A stretch of DNA of 64,000 nt from UBA2357 sp041916775. GTDB lineage: Bacteria > Pseudomonadota > Gammaproteobacteria > Burkholderiales > Rhodocyclaceae. The notes under the pieces were generated by a model that made no database searches, was not told the origin of the DNA, and worked only from the letters and a program-made list of their open reading frames with translations. Shown here piece after piece: positions 18,986 to 27,747 of this stretch (positions within the stretch are counted from its first letter, which is position 1; each line of letters opens with the position of its first letter). The stretch spans positions 90,016 to 154,015 of the forward strand of contig JAYRYZ010000011.1 in the NCBI GenBank assembly GCA_041916775.1, read 5' to 3'. The translations under genes and the position numbers were made by a program.

Positions 18986-19168
18986 GGGGTCTCCTCTCGT
19001 TGGAATTATGTTTTGCGGCTGAAACGACGAAAAAATTCTACGTCGTGCCCGCTGCCGATGGCAATGCATTTCTTCTGCGTCCGGCCGGCACCGCCGAATC
19101 TTGCCATCCCTGGCTCCGCAGCCGTCCACGCGTCCTATAATCTGGCGCTGAGGACGACTGGAGTCGAG

Positions 19169-20026
19169 ATGAGCCCCACCATGATGAAATTCGAAGGCAC
19201 CGAGCAGTACGTCGCCACGCCCGACCTGATGCTCGCGGTGAACGCCGCGATACGTCTGCAACGCCCGTTGCTGATCAAGGGCGAGCCCGGCACCGGCAAG
19301 ACCATGCTCGCCGAAGAGGTGGCGGCGGCGCTGGGGCTGGACTTGATGCAGTGGCACATCAAGTCCACCACCAAGGCTCAGCAGGGTCTGTACGAGTACG
19401 ACGCGGTTTCGCGCCTGCGCGACTCCCAGCTCGGCGACGACCGCGTGCGCGACATCGCCAACTACATCGTCAAGGGCGTGCTGTGGCGCGCCTTCGAGTC
19501 GGAACGCCCGACCGTGGTGCTGATCGACGAGATCGACAAGGCGGACATCGAATTCCCCAACGATCTCCTGCGCGAACTCGACCGCATGGAGTTCCATGTG
19601 TACGAGACGCGCCAGACGGTGGTCGCACGCCAGCGCCCGATCGTGATCATCACCTCCAACAACGAGAAGGAGCTGCCCGACGCCTTCCTGCGGCGCTGTT
19701 TCTTCCACTACATCCGCTTTCCCGATCGCGAAACGATGCAGCGCATCGTCGATGTGCACTTCCCCGCGATCAAGCCGACGCTGCTGCGTGAGGCGATGGA
19801 GGTGTTCTTCGGCCTGCGCGAGGTCGCCGGCCTGAAGAAGAAGCCCTCCACCTCGGAGCTGATCGACTGGCTGAAGCTGCTCGTGGCCGAGGACATCCCG
19901 CCCGAGGCGCTGAAGTCCGCCGACAACAAGGTGGTGGTGCCGCCGCTTGCCGGGGCCCTGTTGAAGAACGAGCAGGACATGCACCTCTTCGAGCGCCTCG
20001 TGTTCATGGCGCGCAACAACCGCTGA
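19169..20026 (+). CDS. MoxR-type AAA+ ATPase
   Basis: 285 residues. ATG 19169 is preferred for the GGAG 5 bp upstream; MKFEGTEQYVATPDL at 19184 is where homology begins. Walker A GEPGTGKT, Walker B VVLIDEIDKAD, sensor TSNNEKELPDAFLRR. MoxR ATPases act with VWA proteins as chaperones that mature or insert cofactors into enzymes. It is followed after 13 bp by a CoxE-like VWA gene. The client here is unknown. Confidence 0.92.
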   Translation: MSPTMMKFEGTEQYVATPDLMLAVNAAIRLQRPLLIKGEPGTGKTMLAEEVAAALGLDLMQWHIKSTTKAQQGLYEYDAVSRLRDSQLGDDRVRDIANYIVKGVLWRAFESERPTVVLIDEIDKADIEFPNDLLRELDRMEFHVYETRQTVVARQRPIVIITSNNEKELPDAFLRRCFFHYIRFPDRETMQRIVDVHFPAIKPTLLREAMEVFFGLREVAGLKKKPSTSELIDWLKLLVAEDIPPEALKSADNKVVVPPLAGALLKNEQDMHLFERLVFMARNNR

Positions 20027-20039
20027 GCGGCCCGCGGCG

Positions 20040-21218
20040 ATGCTGATCGACTTCTTCCTGCATCTGCGCAGCCGCAAGGTAGCGGTCTCGGTCACGGAGT
20101 TCCTGACCTTGTTGGAAGGCCTGAAGAGCGGCGTGTGCGGACACTCGATCGACGACTTCCACACCTTCTCGCGCCTGTGTCTGGTCAAGGACGAGAGCGG
20201 CTTCGACCGCTTCGACGTGGCCTTCGGCGAGTACTTCCGCAACGTGACGCAGATTCCGGGGCTGGAGGCCGAAATCCCCGAGGAATGGCTGAAGGCGATG
20301 ATGCGCCGTCATCTCAGCCCGGAGGACAAGGCGAAGATCGAGAAGCTGGGCTGGGACAAGCTCATGGAAGAGTTGGCCAAACGCCTCGCCGAGCAGAAGG
20401 GGCGCCACGAGGGCGGCTCGAAGTGGATAGGCAGTGGCGGCAGCTCGCCCTTCGGCAACAACGGCTACCACCCCGAGGGCATCCGCGTCGGCGGGGAGTC
20501 CGCCGGCAACCGCACTGCCGTCAAGGTATGGGAGCGGCGCGAATTCCGCAACCTGGACGACCAGGTCGAGCTCGGCACACGCAACATCAAGGTGGCCCTG
20601 CGCCGCCTGCGCCGCTTCGCGCGTGAAGGAGCTGCAGACGAGCTGGATCTGGATGGCACCATCGCAGCGACCGCGCGCAACGCCGGCTGGCTGGACCTGA
20701 TGATGCGGCCGGAGCGTCACAACGCGGTGAAGGTGCTGCTTTTCCTGGACGTGGGCGGTTCCATGGATGACCACATCCGCCTCTGCGAGGAGTTGTTCTC
20801 GGCGTGCCGCGCCGAGTTCAAGCATCTCGAACACTACTACTTCCACAACTGCGTGTACGAGACGGTGTGGCGCGACTCGACCCGCCGGCACAGCGAGCGC
20901 ATCCCCCTGCCCGACCTCATGCATCGTTACGGGCCGGACTACAAGCTCATCTTCGTCGGCGACGCGACCATGAGCCCGTACGAGATCCTGCATCCGCACG
21001 GCTCCATCGAGCACATGAACAAGGAGCCGGGGGCCGCATGGCTGCGCCGCATGCTCGACGCCTGGCCGTCGGCGGTGTGGCTCAACCCGGAGCCCGAGCG
21101 CCTGTGGGAGTATCGCCAGTCGATCGCGCTGATCCGCCAACTCGTCGGGGATCGCATGTTCCCGACCACGCTGGCGGGCCTGGACGGTGCGATCCGCAGC
21201 CTTTCACGCAAGCACTGA
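20040..21218 (+). CDS. VWA domain protein, CoxE-like
   Basis: 392 residues. The N-terminal half is helical and charged; the C-terminal half is a von Willebrand A domain. Its metal site reads LFLDVGGSMDDH, a DxGxS variant of the MIDAS motif common in this subfamily, followed by YYFHNCVYE and VGDATMSPYEI. Partner of the adjacent MoxR ATPase. The pair resembles norQ/norD and coxD/coxE modules but is not next to a target enzyme. Confidence 0.9.
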   Translation: MLIDFFLHLRSRKVAVSVTEFLTLLEGLKSGVCGHSIDDFHTFSRLCLVKDESGFDRFDVAFGEYFRNVTQIPGLEAEIPEEWLKAMMRRHLSPEDKAKIEKLGWDKLMEELAKRLAEQKGRHEGGSKWIGSGGSSPFGNNGYHPEGIRVGGESAGNRTAVKVWERREFRNLDDQVELGTRNIKVALRRLRRFAREGAADELDLDGTIAATARNAGWLDLMMRPERHNAVKVLLFLDVGGSMDDHIRLCEELFSACRAEFKHLEHYYFHNCVYETVWRDSTRRHSERIPLPDLMHRYGPDYKLIFVGDATMSPYEILHPHGSIEHMNKEPGAAWLRRMLDAWPSAVWLNPEPERLWEYRQSIALIRQLVGDRMFPTTLAGLDGAIRSLSRKH

Positions 21219-21235
21219 ATCGATGAGGCGATCAC

Positions 21236-21751
21236 TCATTCGGTGAAGGGCAGCGGCTGCATTCCGAAGCCCTCGTCCATGTCGCGGATCTGAGCCAGCA
21301 GCGTATCGAGATCGGCCTGCAGCCGGGAGAGATCTTCCGGCTTCAACAGGCGCAAGGCCTCCGGAAGAACGCCGCGTGCCGGCGAGGGCGCCGCGGCAAG
21401 CAACTCCGTTCCCTTGTCAGTGAGAAACAGGCGCACCACGCGTTGATCTGTGGAGTTCCGCTCCTTGCGCAGGATGCCCCCCGTCTCGAGCTTGTCGATC
21501 ATGTTCGAGGCGGTCGATTGATGCAGCGCCATCAGGTTCGCAAGCTCTCCGACGCGCAAACCGGGCTTTTCGCTCAGCTCCTGCATGGCCCAGAGCTGCG
21601 CCCCGGTCACGCCGCTCTGGCGCTCTATCCATTGCGAGTGGCGTTGCGCAGTACGGATCACCACCCTAAAGCGCTGCAACACCGACAATGGCGATGCGGA
21701 GGGGGAAACCTCGGAACCGCCCGAAGCCGAGGCGGACGCTTTGCGTGGCAT
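21236..21751 (-). CDS. MarR family transcriptional regulator
   Basis: 171 residues, starting at MPRKASASASGG after a low-complexity leader. It has the winged-helix core GVTGAQLWAMQELSEKPGLRVGELANLMALHQSTASNMIDKLETGGILRKERNSTDQRVVRLFLTDKG. It faces away from the ClC gene across a 187-bp gap, which may contain the operator for both. The ligand is unknown. Confidence 0.9.
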   Translation of the reverse strand: MPRKASASASGGSEVSPSASPLSVLQRFRVVIRTAQRHSQWIERQSGVTGAQLWAMQELSEKPGLRVGELANLMALHQSTASNMIDKLETGGILRKERNSTDQRVVRLFLTDKGTELLAAAPSPARGVLPEALRLLKPEDLSRLQADLDTLLAQIRDMDEGFGMQPLPFTE

Positions 21752-21938
21752 GAATGACACTCCTGATCGATAAAATGGCACAAATGTTCATCCTGGGCAC
21801 GACGCACCCCTGACGCTCGCGTATCGTATCGAAAAACGCGTGATCACGCGCGCCCACAGCACGCTCTGATGCGGTTCCGGACACGGTCTCCGTACCCATA
21901 TCAGTCTTCACGCCCGGTAGACGGCCATACGGCGAAGC

Positions 21939-23609
21939 ATGCAGAACCAAGACGACAGCGCTCCGGCGCGCACCCTGGAGTTCGTTCGACGCGGCGGACG
22001 CCGCTATCTGCTGCCGTGGCTGTCGATTCATCGCTGGCGCCGGCGATTCCTGCTGGTGTTCGCGGCGCTCGTCGCCGGACTGCTCGCCATCCTGTTCGCG
22101 ATCGGTGCCGAGCATGCGATCGACCTGCACGCCCGCATGATGGCCGTCTCGCCCTGGCTCACACTCCTGATCGCACCGGCAGGCTTCGCCGCAATGACCT
22201 GGATCGCGCGCCGCTTCGTTCCCGCCACGCAGGGTAGCGGCATACCGCAGGCAATCGCGGCGACGATGAGCGATGACCGTCGCGTGCGGCGCAAGCTGCT
22301 GTCTTTCAAGATCGCCGTGGCGAAGGTGGTGCTCACACTCGGCGGGCTCTTGTCGGGCGCGTCGATAGGACGCGAGGGGCCATCAGTGCAGATCGGCGCC
22401 TCGATCATGCACATGCTCGCCGGCCGGCGGAAGAACCGCAGCGTGTCTAGCCGCGACCTCATCATCGCTGGCAGCGGTGCGGGGGTGGCCGCTGCGTTCA
22501 ACACACCGCTCGGCGGCATCATGTTCGCGATCGAGGAGATGTGCCGCTACCGCGCCTTCCAGGCCAACAGTGCAACGCTCACCGCGGTCATCTTCGCCGG
22601 CCTGACCTCGCTCGCAGTGCTCGGCAGTTACACCTACTTCGGCCGCGCCGCAGAGGGCATGGACTGGAGCCATAGTCTCTGGCCGACGCTGATCTGCGGC
22701 ATTGCTGGTGGGCTGCTCGGTGGGCTGTTCAGCCGTCTGCTGATCGCCTCCTCGCGCGGCCTGCCGGGGCGGGTGGGAGAACTCTCGGCAAACCGGCCCG
22801 TGCTGTTCGCGGCGTGCTGCGGACTCGGGACTGCGGTGATCGGTCTTGGCAGCGGCGGTTTGACCTACGGTACGGGCTACGGCGAGACCCGCGCAGCGCT
22901 GGAGGGCAGCGCCCTTCTGCCGGTATGGTTCCTGTTTGCGAAAATGCTGGTGATATGGCTTGCCTTCATGAGCCGCATACCGGGCGGCGTGTTTGCTCCG
23001 GCACTGGCAGTGGGTGCGGGCCTGGGTGCAAACATCGCGGCCTTCCTGCCGCCGGAGCAGGCCACCGCAGTGCTGACACTGGGCATGGTGGCGTTCCTGT
23101 CGGGCATGACCCAGACGCCGATCACAGCCTTCGTGATCGTCATGGAGATGACCGCGAACCACCAGATGCTGATTCCGCTGATGGCGACCTCGGTGATCGC
23201 GCACGGGATTTCGCGCTCGGTGTGTCCGGTCTCGCTCTATCATGCCCTTGCGCAGACGACACTGCGAAAAGTGGTGGCGGAGGTGCGCGCTGCCAGCGTC
23301 ACTAAGAGGACGCTCGGTACCGAGACCACCACTGCGCAAGGCGGTTCGACCGTCACCGCGTCAACGCCGGGCCAGCCGGATCACTTGCTTGCTGGAGTCG
23401 CACCGATTGGTGAAGGACACGCTGTGCCCGACGGCATTGTGGCACAGCCCGCAGCCGCCACTGCGGATGTGGGGGTGGCCAGCCCCGGCGCTGACGCAAC
23501 TCGTCCGCCAGGAGACGCCTCCGCCACGTTACCGCCCGAGGATCGGATGTTGCCGGCCAGCGAGCGCCCGCCTTCGGGTCATGAACCCGGCCCGATTCCG
23601 CGCGCCTGA
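21939..23609 (+). CDS. ClC family chloride/proton antiporter with a C-terminal extension
   Basis: 556 residues, about 455 of them ClC core. Selectivity motifs: GSGIPQA, GREGPSVQ (gating Glu) and IPGGVFAPALAVGA, plus a tyrosine in VCPVSLYHAL. The internal proton glutamate pair in FAIEEM is kept, so this should be a 2Cl-/H+ exchanger rather than a channel. No CBS domains follow; instead there are ~100 Ala/Pro/Thr/Gly-rich residues that look disordered. Possible roles are acid resistance or volume control. Confidence 0.92.
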   Translation: MQNQDDSAPARTLEFVRRGGRRYLLPWLSIHRWRRRFLLVFAALVAGLLAILFAIGAEHAIDLHARMMAVSPWLTLLIAPAGFAAMTWIARRFVPATQGSGIPQAIAATMSDDRRVRRKLLSFKIAVAKVVLTLGGLLSGASIGREGPSVQIGASIMHMLAGRRKNRSVSSRDLIIAGSGAGVAAAFNTPLGGIMFAIEEMCRYRAFQANSATLTAVIFAGLTSLAVLGSYTYFGRAAEGMDWSHSLWPTLICGIAGGLLGGLFSRLLIASSRGLPGRVGELSANRPVLFAACCGLGTAVIGLGSGGLTYGTGYGETRAALEGSALLPVWFLFAKMLVIWLAFMSRIPGGVFAPALAVGAGLGANIAAFLPPEQATAVLTLGMVAFLSGMTQTPITAFVIVMEMTANHQMLIPLMATSVIAHGISRSVCPVSLYHALAQTTLRKVVAEVRAASVTKRTLGTETTTAQGGSTVTASTPGQPDHLLAGVAPIGEGHAVPDGIVAQPAAATADVGVASPGADATRPPGDASATLPPEDRMLPASERPPSGHEPGPIPRA

Positions 23610-23641
23610 GAAACTTCGGTCGCCGCCCCGCCGTAGCCTCT

Positions 23642-26600
23642 TCAGCGCAAGGTGAACAGGCTGCGCCGTCCCGCCCCCGGTGCAGCCGCGTCGCTTTCTC
23701 CATCGCCCTGCGTCTGCGCTGCATCACCGCCTGGCATCGGCGGGGTGCCGGCCCCCGCACCGAGCACGAAGATGCGCGACGCGTCGACCCCGCCCTGCTC
23801 CACCAGATAGTGCCGCACCACATCCGCACGGGCCTGCGCGAGCTGGGCGAGCGCATCCGGCGCGAGCCGGGTGTTCTCCAGCAGCATGGCCTCCATCTCA
23901 GGCGCAGGCAGCGACTTCAGCATTCCGATCGCGTTGCGCGGGCGCTTGAAGTCGGCGTCGCCGTACACCTCTTCGAGCCAGCGGGTGCGCTCCGCCGGGT
24001 CTAACACCACGGTGTCCAGCGAGGGGGCTTCCTGGCCGCGTGCGAGGGTCGCCTTGAGCATCTGCGCCTTCATCTGGCGCTCGATCTCGCGCCGCTTGAG
24101 CCCCTCGATATCGCTCGCCGGATCGGCTTGGCCGGTAATGTCGAGCTTGAGCGCGGGACGATCGACGAGCGCGCTGGCTAGCGCCGCGAGACGCTCCGTC
24201 GCGGCCTCGTCCAGGCTTGCGTCGCCGGCCGCGAAGTCGAGATAGGAGAGCTCCTCACCGCCGCCGAGCATGCTGCCGAGCAGCGCGAAGGGCGCGGTGA
24301 TAGCCTTGCCGATGAGGTTGAACAAGGCTTGCGCGACGAGACCGCCGACGCTGAACTGCGGGTCGTCCAGCGTGCCGCTGATCGGCACCTGCAGGTCGAT
24401 CTCGCCACGCCGGTTCTGCAGCAGCGACACCGCGAGCTGTACCGGCAGGTCGAGCGCATCCGGGCTCTCGACTTTCTCGCCGAAGGTGAGCTGGTCGAGG
24501 AAGACGCGGTTGGTCGCGACCAGGGTGCGGTCCTCGATCTTGTAGTGCAGGTCGGCCGACAGTTTGCCCTTCTGGATCCCGTAACCCACGTACTTTCCCG
24601 AATAGGCCGAGACGGAGGTGAGCTCGAAGTCCTTGACCGAGGCGGCTACATCGAACTGGCGGTCCTGGTGGAAGGGGTTGAGGCGCCCACTGATCGACAC
24701 GGTGGAGGCGCCCGGCGCGCGGCCGCGCAGTTCGAGGTCGGCGGCCGAATCCGCGTTGGTGGAGATCCCGGCGAGCGTGCCTTCCATGCCCTGCAGATCA
24801 GCGTTGTAGTTCGGCTTGATGAAGCGGTCGCTGAAGGCAATGTTGCCGCCCTTGAGCACCACCCGTCCGATTGCAACCGGAGGCAGCGGTGACGGCTCGG
24901 CAACGGAGGGAGCCTCGGCCGCTACCTGCGCTGTCGCACCGACGCCATCCTTGGCGCTACCCAGGTCGCTGAGGTTGAGCCGCCCCTCCTCATTCAGCAC
25001 GAGCCGGGTGAAGAAGTCCGACAGCGCGATTTCGTCGACCTTGACCGCGAGCGGCGCAAGGGTGACATCCGAACGGCGGATCTCCAGGCTCTGCCAGCGC
25101 GCGAGGTCGTCCGCATTGCGCCTGTCCACCAACGCAAAGTTGCTGACCCCGAGATCCCCCTGGAAGCGACCGCCCAGGCTGCCGTCGCGGGCGCTCTCCA
25201 GCACCACCCGGCCACGGGTGGAGAAGCGCCCGCGTGTCACCGTCACTGGCTGCGCCGGTAGCAGGGACTGCAGCGGCACTAGGTCGATGTCCTTGAGGTC
25301 GAGCTTCAAATCGCCCGTCAGTGGGCTGGGTACGGCGCTGCCGCCCACGGTCAGGCGTCCACGCTCGTTGATGCGCGCGTCGAGTTCGATCGCGAGCCTG
25401 TTGCCCGGGGTGCTCTTCCAGTCCTTCACCTTCAGGTTGATCCGGTTTGCTGCGAGCACAGCCGGCTTGTCACCCGAGCGATCCTCGAAACGCACCGCCC
25501 AGTCGTCGAGCTGCAGCAGTTCGACGCCGATCACCCAGCCTTCTTCCGCCGACGCCCGCGCCTCCTCCTTTCCCTTCGCTTGCGGTCTCTGCCCGGTCTT
25601 GGGCGGATTGGCGCCAGGCTTTGCACCGGTCGTGCCTGCCGTGCCCGCCTTGGCCGCGGGCTTGGCTGCCGGGGCAGTTTCAAGGAGATCGAGGAGGTCG
25701 ATTCGCCCCTTCCGATCGCGCATTGCGGCGAGCGCCCCCTTGCTCGACACGACGCTCGCGATCGTGACCGTGCGCGCCTCGGGGCGCAGCGCGAGTGCGG
25801 TCAACCCCAGCGTGCCGATCTCGAGGGCGGGAGAGTCGCGTCCATCCAGTCCGAGCGCGAAGCCGGTCAGCGTCGCCCGCTCGACATCGAGCTCCACCTT
25901 GGGCGACGTCGTGCCGGTCTGGGCATCCGGCGCACCCTGATCGTCAATGCGGTATTGCAGTGCGATGTCCAGGCGACCATCGCGCAGCGCTCCCCCCGGC
26001 AAGAAGGGGCGGATGTAGTGACCGTACTTGGCAGGCTGAAGACCTTCGGCCTGCAGCTGACCAGCGAGCTTGAGGGGGGTAAGCAGCATCGCCTCGTCGA
26101 GCACCGTGATGCGTTCGCCGTGTTCGCTCGCGAGCGACAGCGCGAGCCGCATCGGCACACCCGGTGCATTGCCGACGTTCTCGAGCTGCAATGCAATCGC
26201 CTGAAGCTGCGAGCGGAAAGGCGTATCACCGCGGCGGTCCTCGAAGCGCAGGGTGCCGTTCTCGATGCGGAACTCGGCGAGCGCGAACTCGGGTGCAGCC
26301 TGCCCGGCCGTCTGCCCTTCTGGCGCAACGGAGGCGGGTGCCGGGCCGGTAGCTGAATCCGCGGTCTGCTCCGGTGCCTCGCCGGGCGTCGTCGCGCCTT
26401 GTTGCGCCGCCCCTCCATCCTGCGATCCCGGCAACAGGGCCTGCAGATTGAGCTTCCCGTCGGCGAGCAGCGCGAGGTCCACGACCGGATCGACGATCGC
26501 CACCTTCTGCAGCCTGAACACCCCGGCAAGCGGCCGCACGTCGGCAAGCTCCAGCTCCAGTCGTTCGAGCGCAAGCACCGGTGCGCCCGCGGCGTCGTAC

Positions 26601-27469
26601 ACCGCAAGCTGGTCAAGCGTCGCGCTGCCGCTGAGCGACACCAACGGATCGGCGTCGCCCGGCTGGGCAAAGCGCAGCGCGAGGCGAGTGCTGAGGCTAC
26701 CCGCTGGCACCGAGAAGGCGGGTTCGAAGGGCAGATAGGCGAGCAAGGGCTTGAAGTCGAATGCGTCGAGCGTGATGTCGAAGTGCGTTTCGCGGTCGTC
26801 AGCGAACGGGCGGGTGCGGCCACTGAGCGCGAACGGCTGCCCGTTCACCTGCGCGGCGATGCTCGGCTCGACGAACTGCTCGATCTGCGACGCCAGATTG
26901 GAAACCTGCGGCAAACCGATGTGCAAGGAATCGATGACGTGGCTGACGCCGGCAACTTCATCGCGCACCTTGATCGCGCCGCCCTCGATCATGATGTTGT
27001 TGATCGCGAAGCGCGGCGGCGGGCCTTCATCGGCGCTCGCAGGCCGGTCGAGGAGATCGCTCCAGTTGAGCCGTCCATCGGCGCGGCGGACGACGTTGAC
27101 ACGCGGCCCATCCAGGCGCAGTTCGCGCAGCACCGGCGCCAAACGGAACAGCGATTGCGCCTCGAGATCGATCAGCAGCCGCTCGAAGCCCAGCGCCTCC
27201 TCACCGCCGGAAGGTTCCTCGATCCTCATTCCGCGCGCTTCGAACACGAGGGAGAACGGATTGATGCGTATCTCTGCGATGGTCGTCGGGCGCCCGAGCA
27301 CATCGGTCAGTACCCGCTCTCCGCCGTAGCGCAGCAGCGGCGGCAGGATCAGGAAGCCGATCACGGCAACGGCAACGATGGTGATCGCTGCACGCTTCAA
27401 CCACGTGTGCCAGCGCGGACGCACGACGGGTGGCAAGGGTTGCGGCGGCTGACTGCTCGTTTCCGACAT
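23642..27469 (-). CDS. Giant DUF748 (AsmA-like) envelope protein
   Basis: 1275 residues from MSETSSQPP. One N-terminal membrane anchor (residues ~26-48) precedes a very long periplasmic region of repeated beta-rich AsmA/DUF748 units (for example LNLQALL, GRLNLSDL and LRFEDRRG-type repeats), with two Pro/Ala-rich linkers. The C-terminus has an OmpA-like segment (LDITGQADP ... VDASRIFVLGAG). AsmA-like proteins form bridges that move phospholipids between membranes, so an envelope lipid role is plausible. It converges with the ClC gene. Confidence 0.85.
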   Translation of the reverse strand: MSETSSQPPQPLPPVVRPRWHTWLKRAAITIVAVAVIGFLILPPLLRYGGERVLTDVLGRPTTIAEIRINPFSLVFEARGMRIEEPSGGEEALGFERLLIDLEAQSLFRLAPVLRELRLDGPRVNVVRRADGRLNWSDLLDRPASADEGPPPRFAINNIMIEGGAIKVRDEVAGVSHVIDSLHIGLPQVSNLASQIEQFVEPSIAAQVNGQPFALSGRTRPFADDRETHFDITLDAFDFKPLLAYLPFEPAFSVPAGSLSTRLALRFAQPGDADPLVSLSGSATLDQLAVYDAAGAPVLALERLELELADVRPLAGVFRLQKVAIVDPVVDLALLADGKLNLQALLPGSQDGGAAQQGATTPGEAPEQTADSATGPAPASVAPEGQTAGQAAPEFALAEFRIENGTLRFEDRRGDTPFRSQLQAIALQLENVGNAPGVPMRLALSLASEHGERITVLDEAMLLTPLKLAGQLQAEGLQPAKYGHYIRPFLPGGALRDGRLDIALQYRIDDQGAPDAQTGTTSPKVELDVERATLTGFALGLDGRDSPALEIGTLGLTALALRPEARTVTIASVVSSKGALAAMRDRKGRIDLLDLLETAPAAKPAAKAGTAGTTGAKPGANPPKTGQRPQAKGKEEARASAEEGWVIGVELLQLDDWAVRFEDRSGDKPAVLAANRINLKVKDWKSTPGNRLAIELDARINERGRLTVGGSAVPSPLTGDLKLDLKDIDLVPLQSLLPAQPVTVTRGRFSTRGRVVLESARDGSLGGRFQGDLGVSNFALVDRRNADDLARWQSLEIRRSDVTLAPLAVKVDEIALSDFFTRLVLNEEGRLNLSDLGSAKDGVGATAQVAAEAPSVAEPSPLPPVAIGRVVLKGGNIAFSDRFIKPNYNADLQGMEGTLAGISTNADSAADLELRGRAPGASTVSISGRLNPFHQDRQFDVAASVKDFELTSVSAYSGKYVGYGIQKGKLSADLHYKIEDRTLVATNRVFLDQLTFGEKVESPDALDLPVQLAVSLLQNRRGEIDLQVPISGTLDDPQFSVGGLVAQALFNLIGKAITAPFALLGSMLGGGEELSYLDFAAGDASLDEAATERLAALASALVDRPALKLDITGQADPASDIEGLKRREIERQMKAQMLKATLARGQEAPSLDTVVLDPAERTRWLEEVYGDADFKRPRNAIGMLKSLPAPEMEAMLLENTRLAPDALAQLAQARADVVRHYLVEQGGVDASRIFVLGAGAGTPPMPGGDAAQTQGDGESDAAAPGAGRRSLFTLR

Positions 27470-27747
27470 CTTCAGGACCCGTTCGAGATTTGGGGCACCC
27501 GCCACGTCGGCGGATGCGAAGCACTGATGCTATGACGTGCGTGCAGCGCTGTCATCCCCGAAACGGCCCTGAAGCAGCCCTGCAGGGGGCGAAATCGGCA
27601 AACTTGCATGTCTTCGGTAGCCTTGACACCAGCGTTGCCGCATCGACATCCCAGCGCGCGCTGCGACCCCGTGTGCTGCGCGAACCATGGTGGGCAGGAC
27701 GACTCAATGAGCGGCACAATGAGAGACACCCGGTGACGGAGGACGAG

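Noticed and set aside
18653..20242. 529-codon minus-strand frame running antisense to the MoxR gene into the cytochrome gene
   Set aside because: Only the last 110 codons are cytochrome c with its own ribosome site and signal peptide; the rest is an Arg/His/Gln-rich shadow of MoxR caused by high GC.
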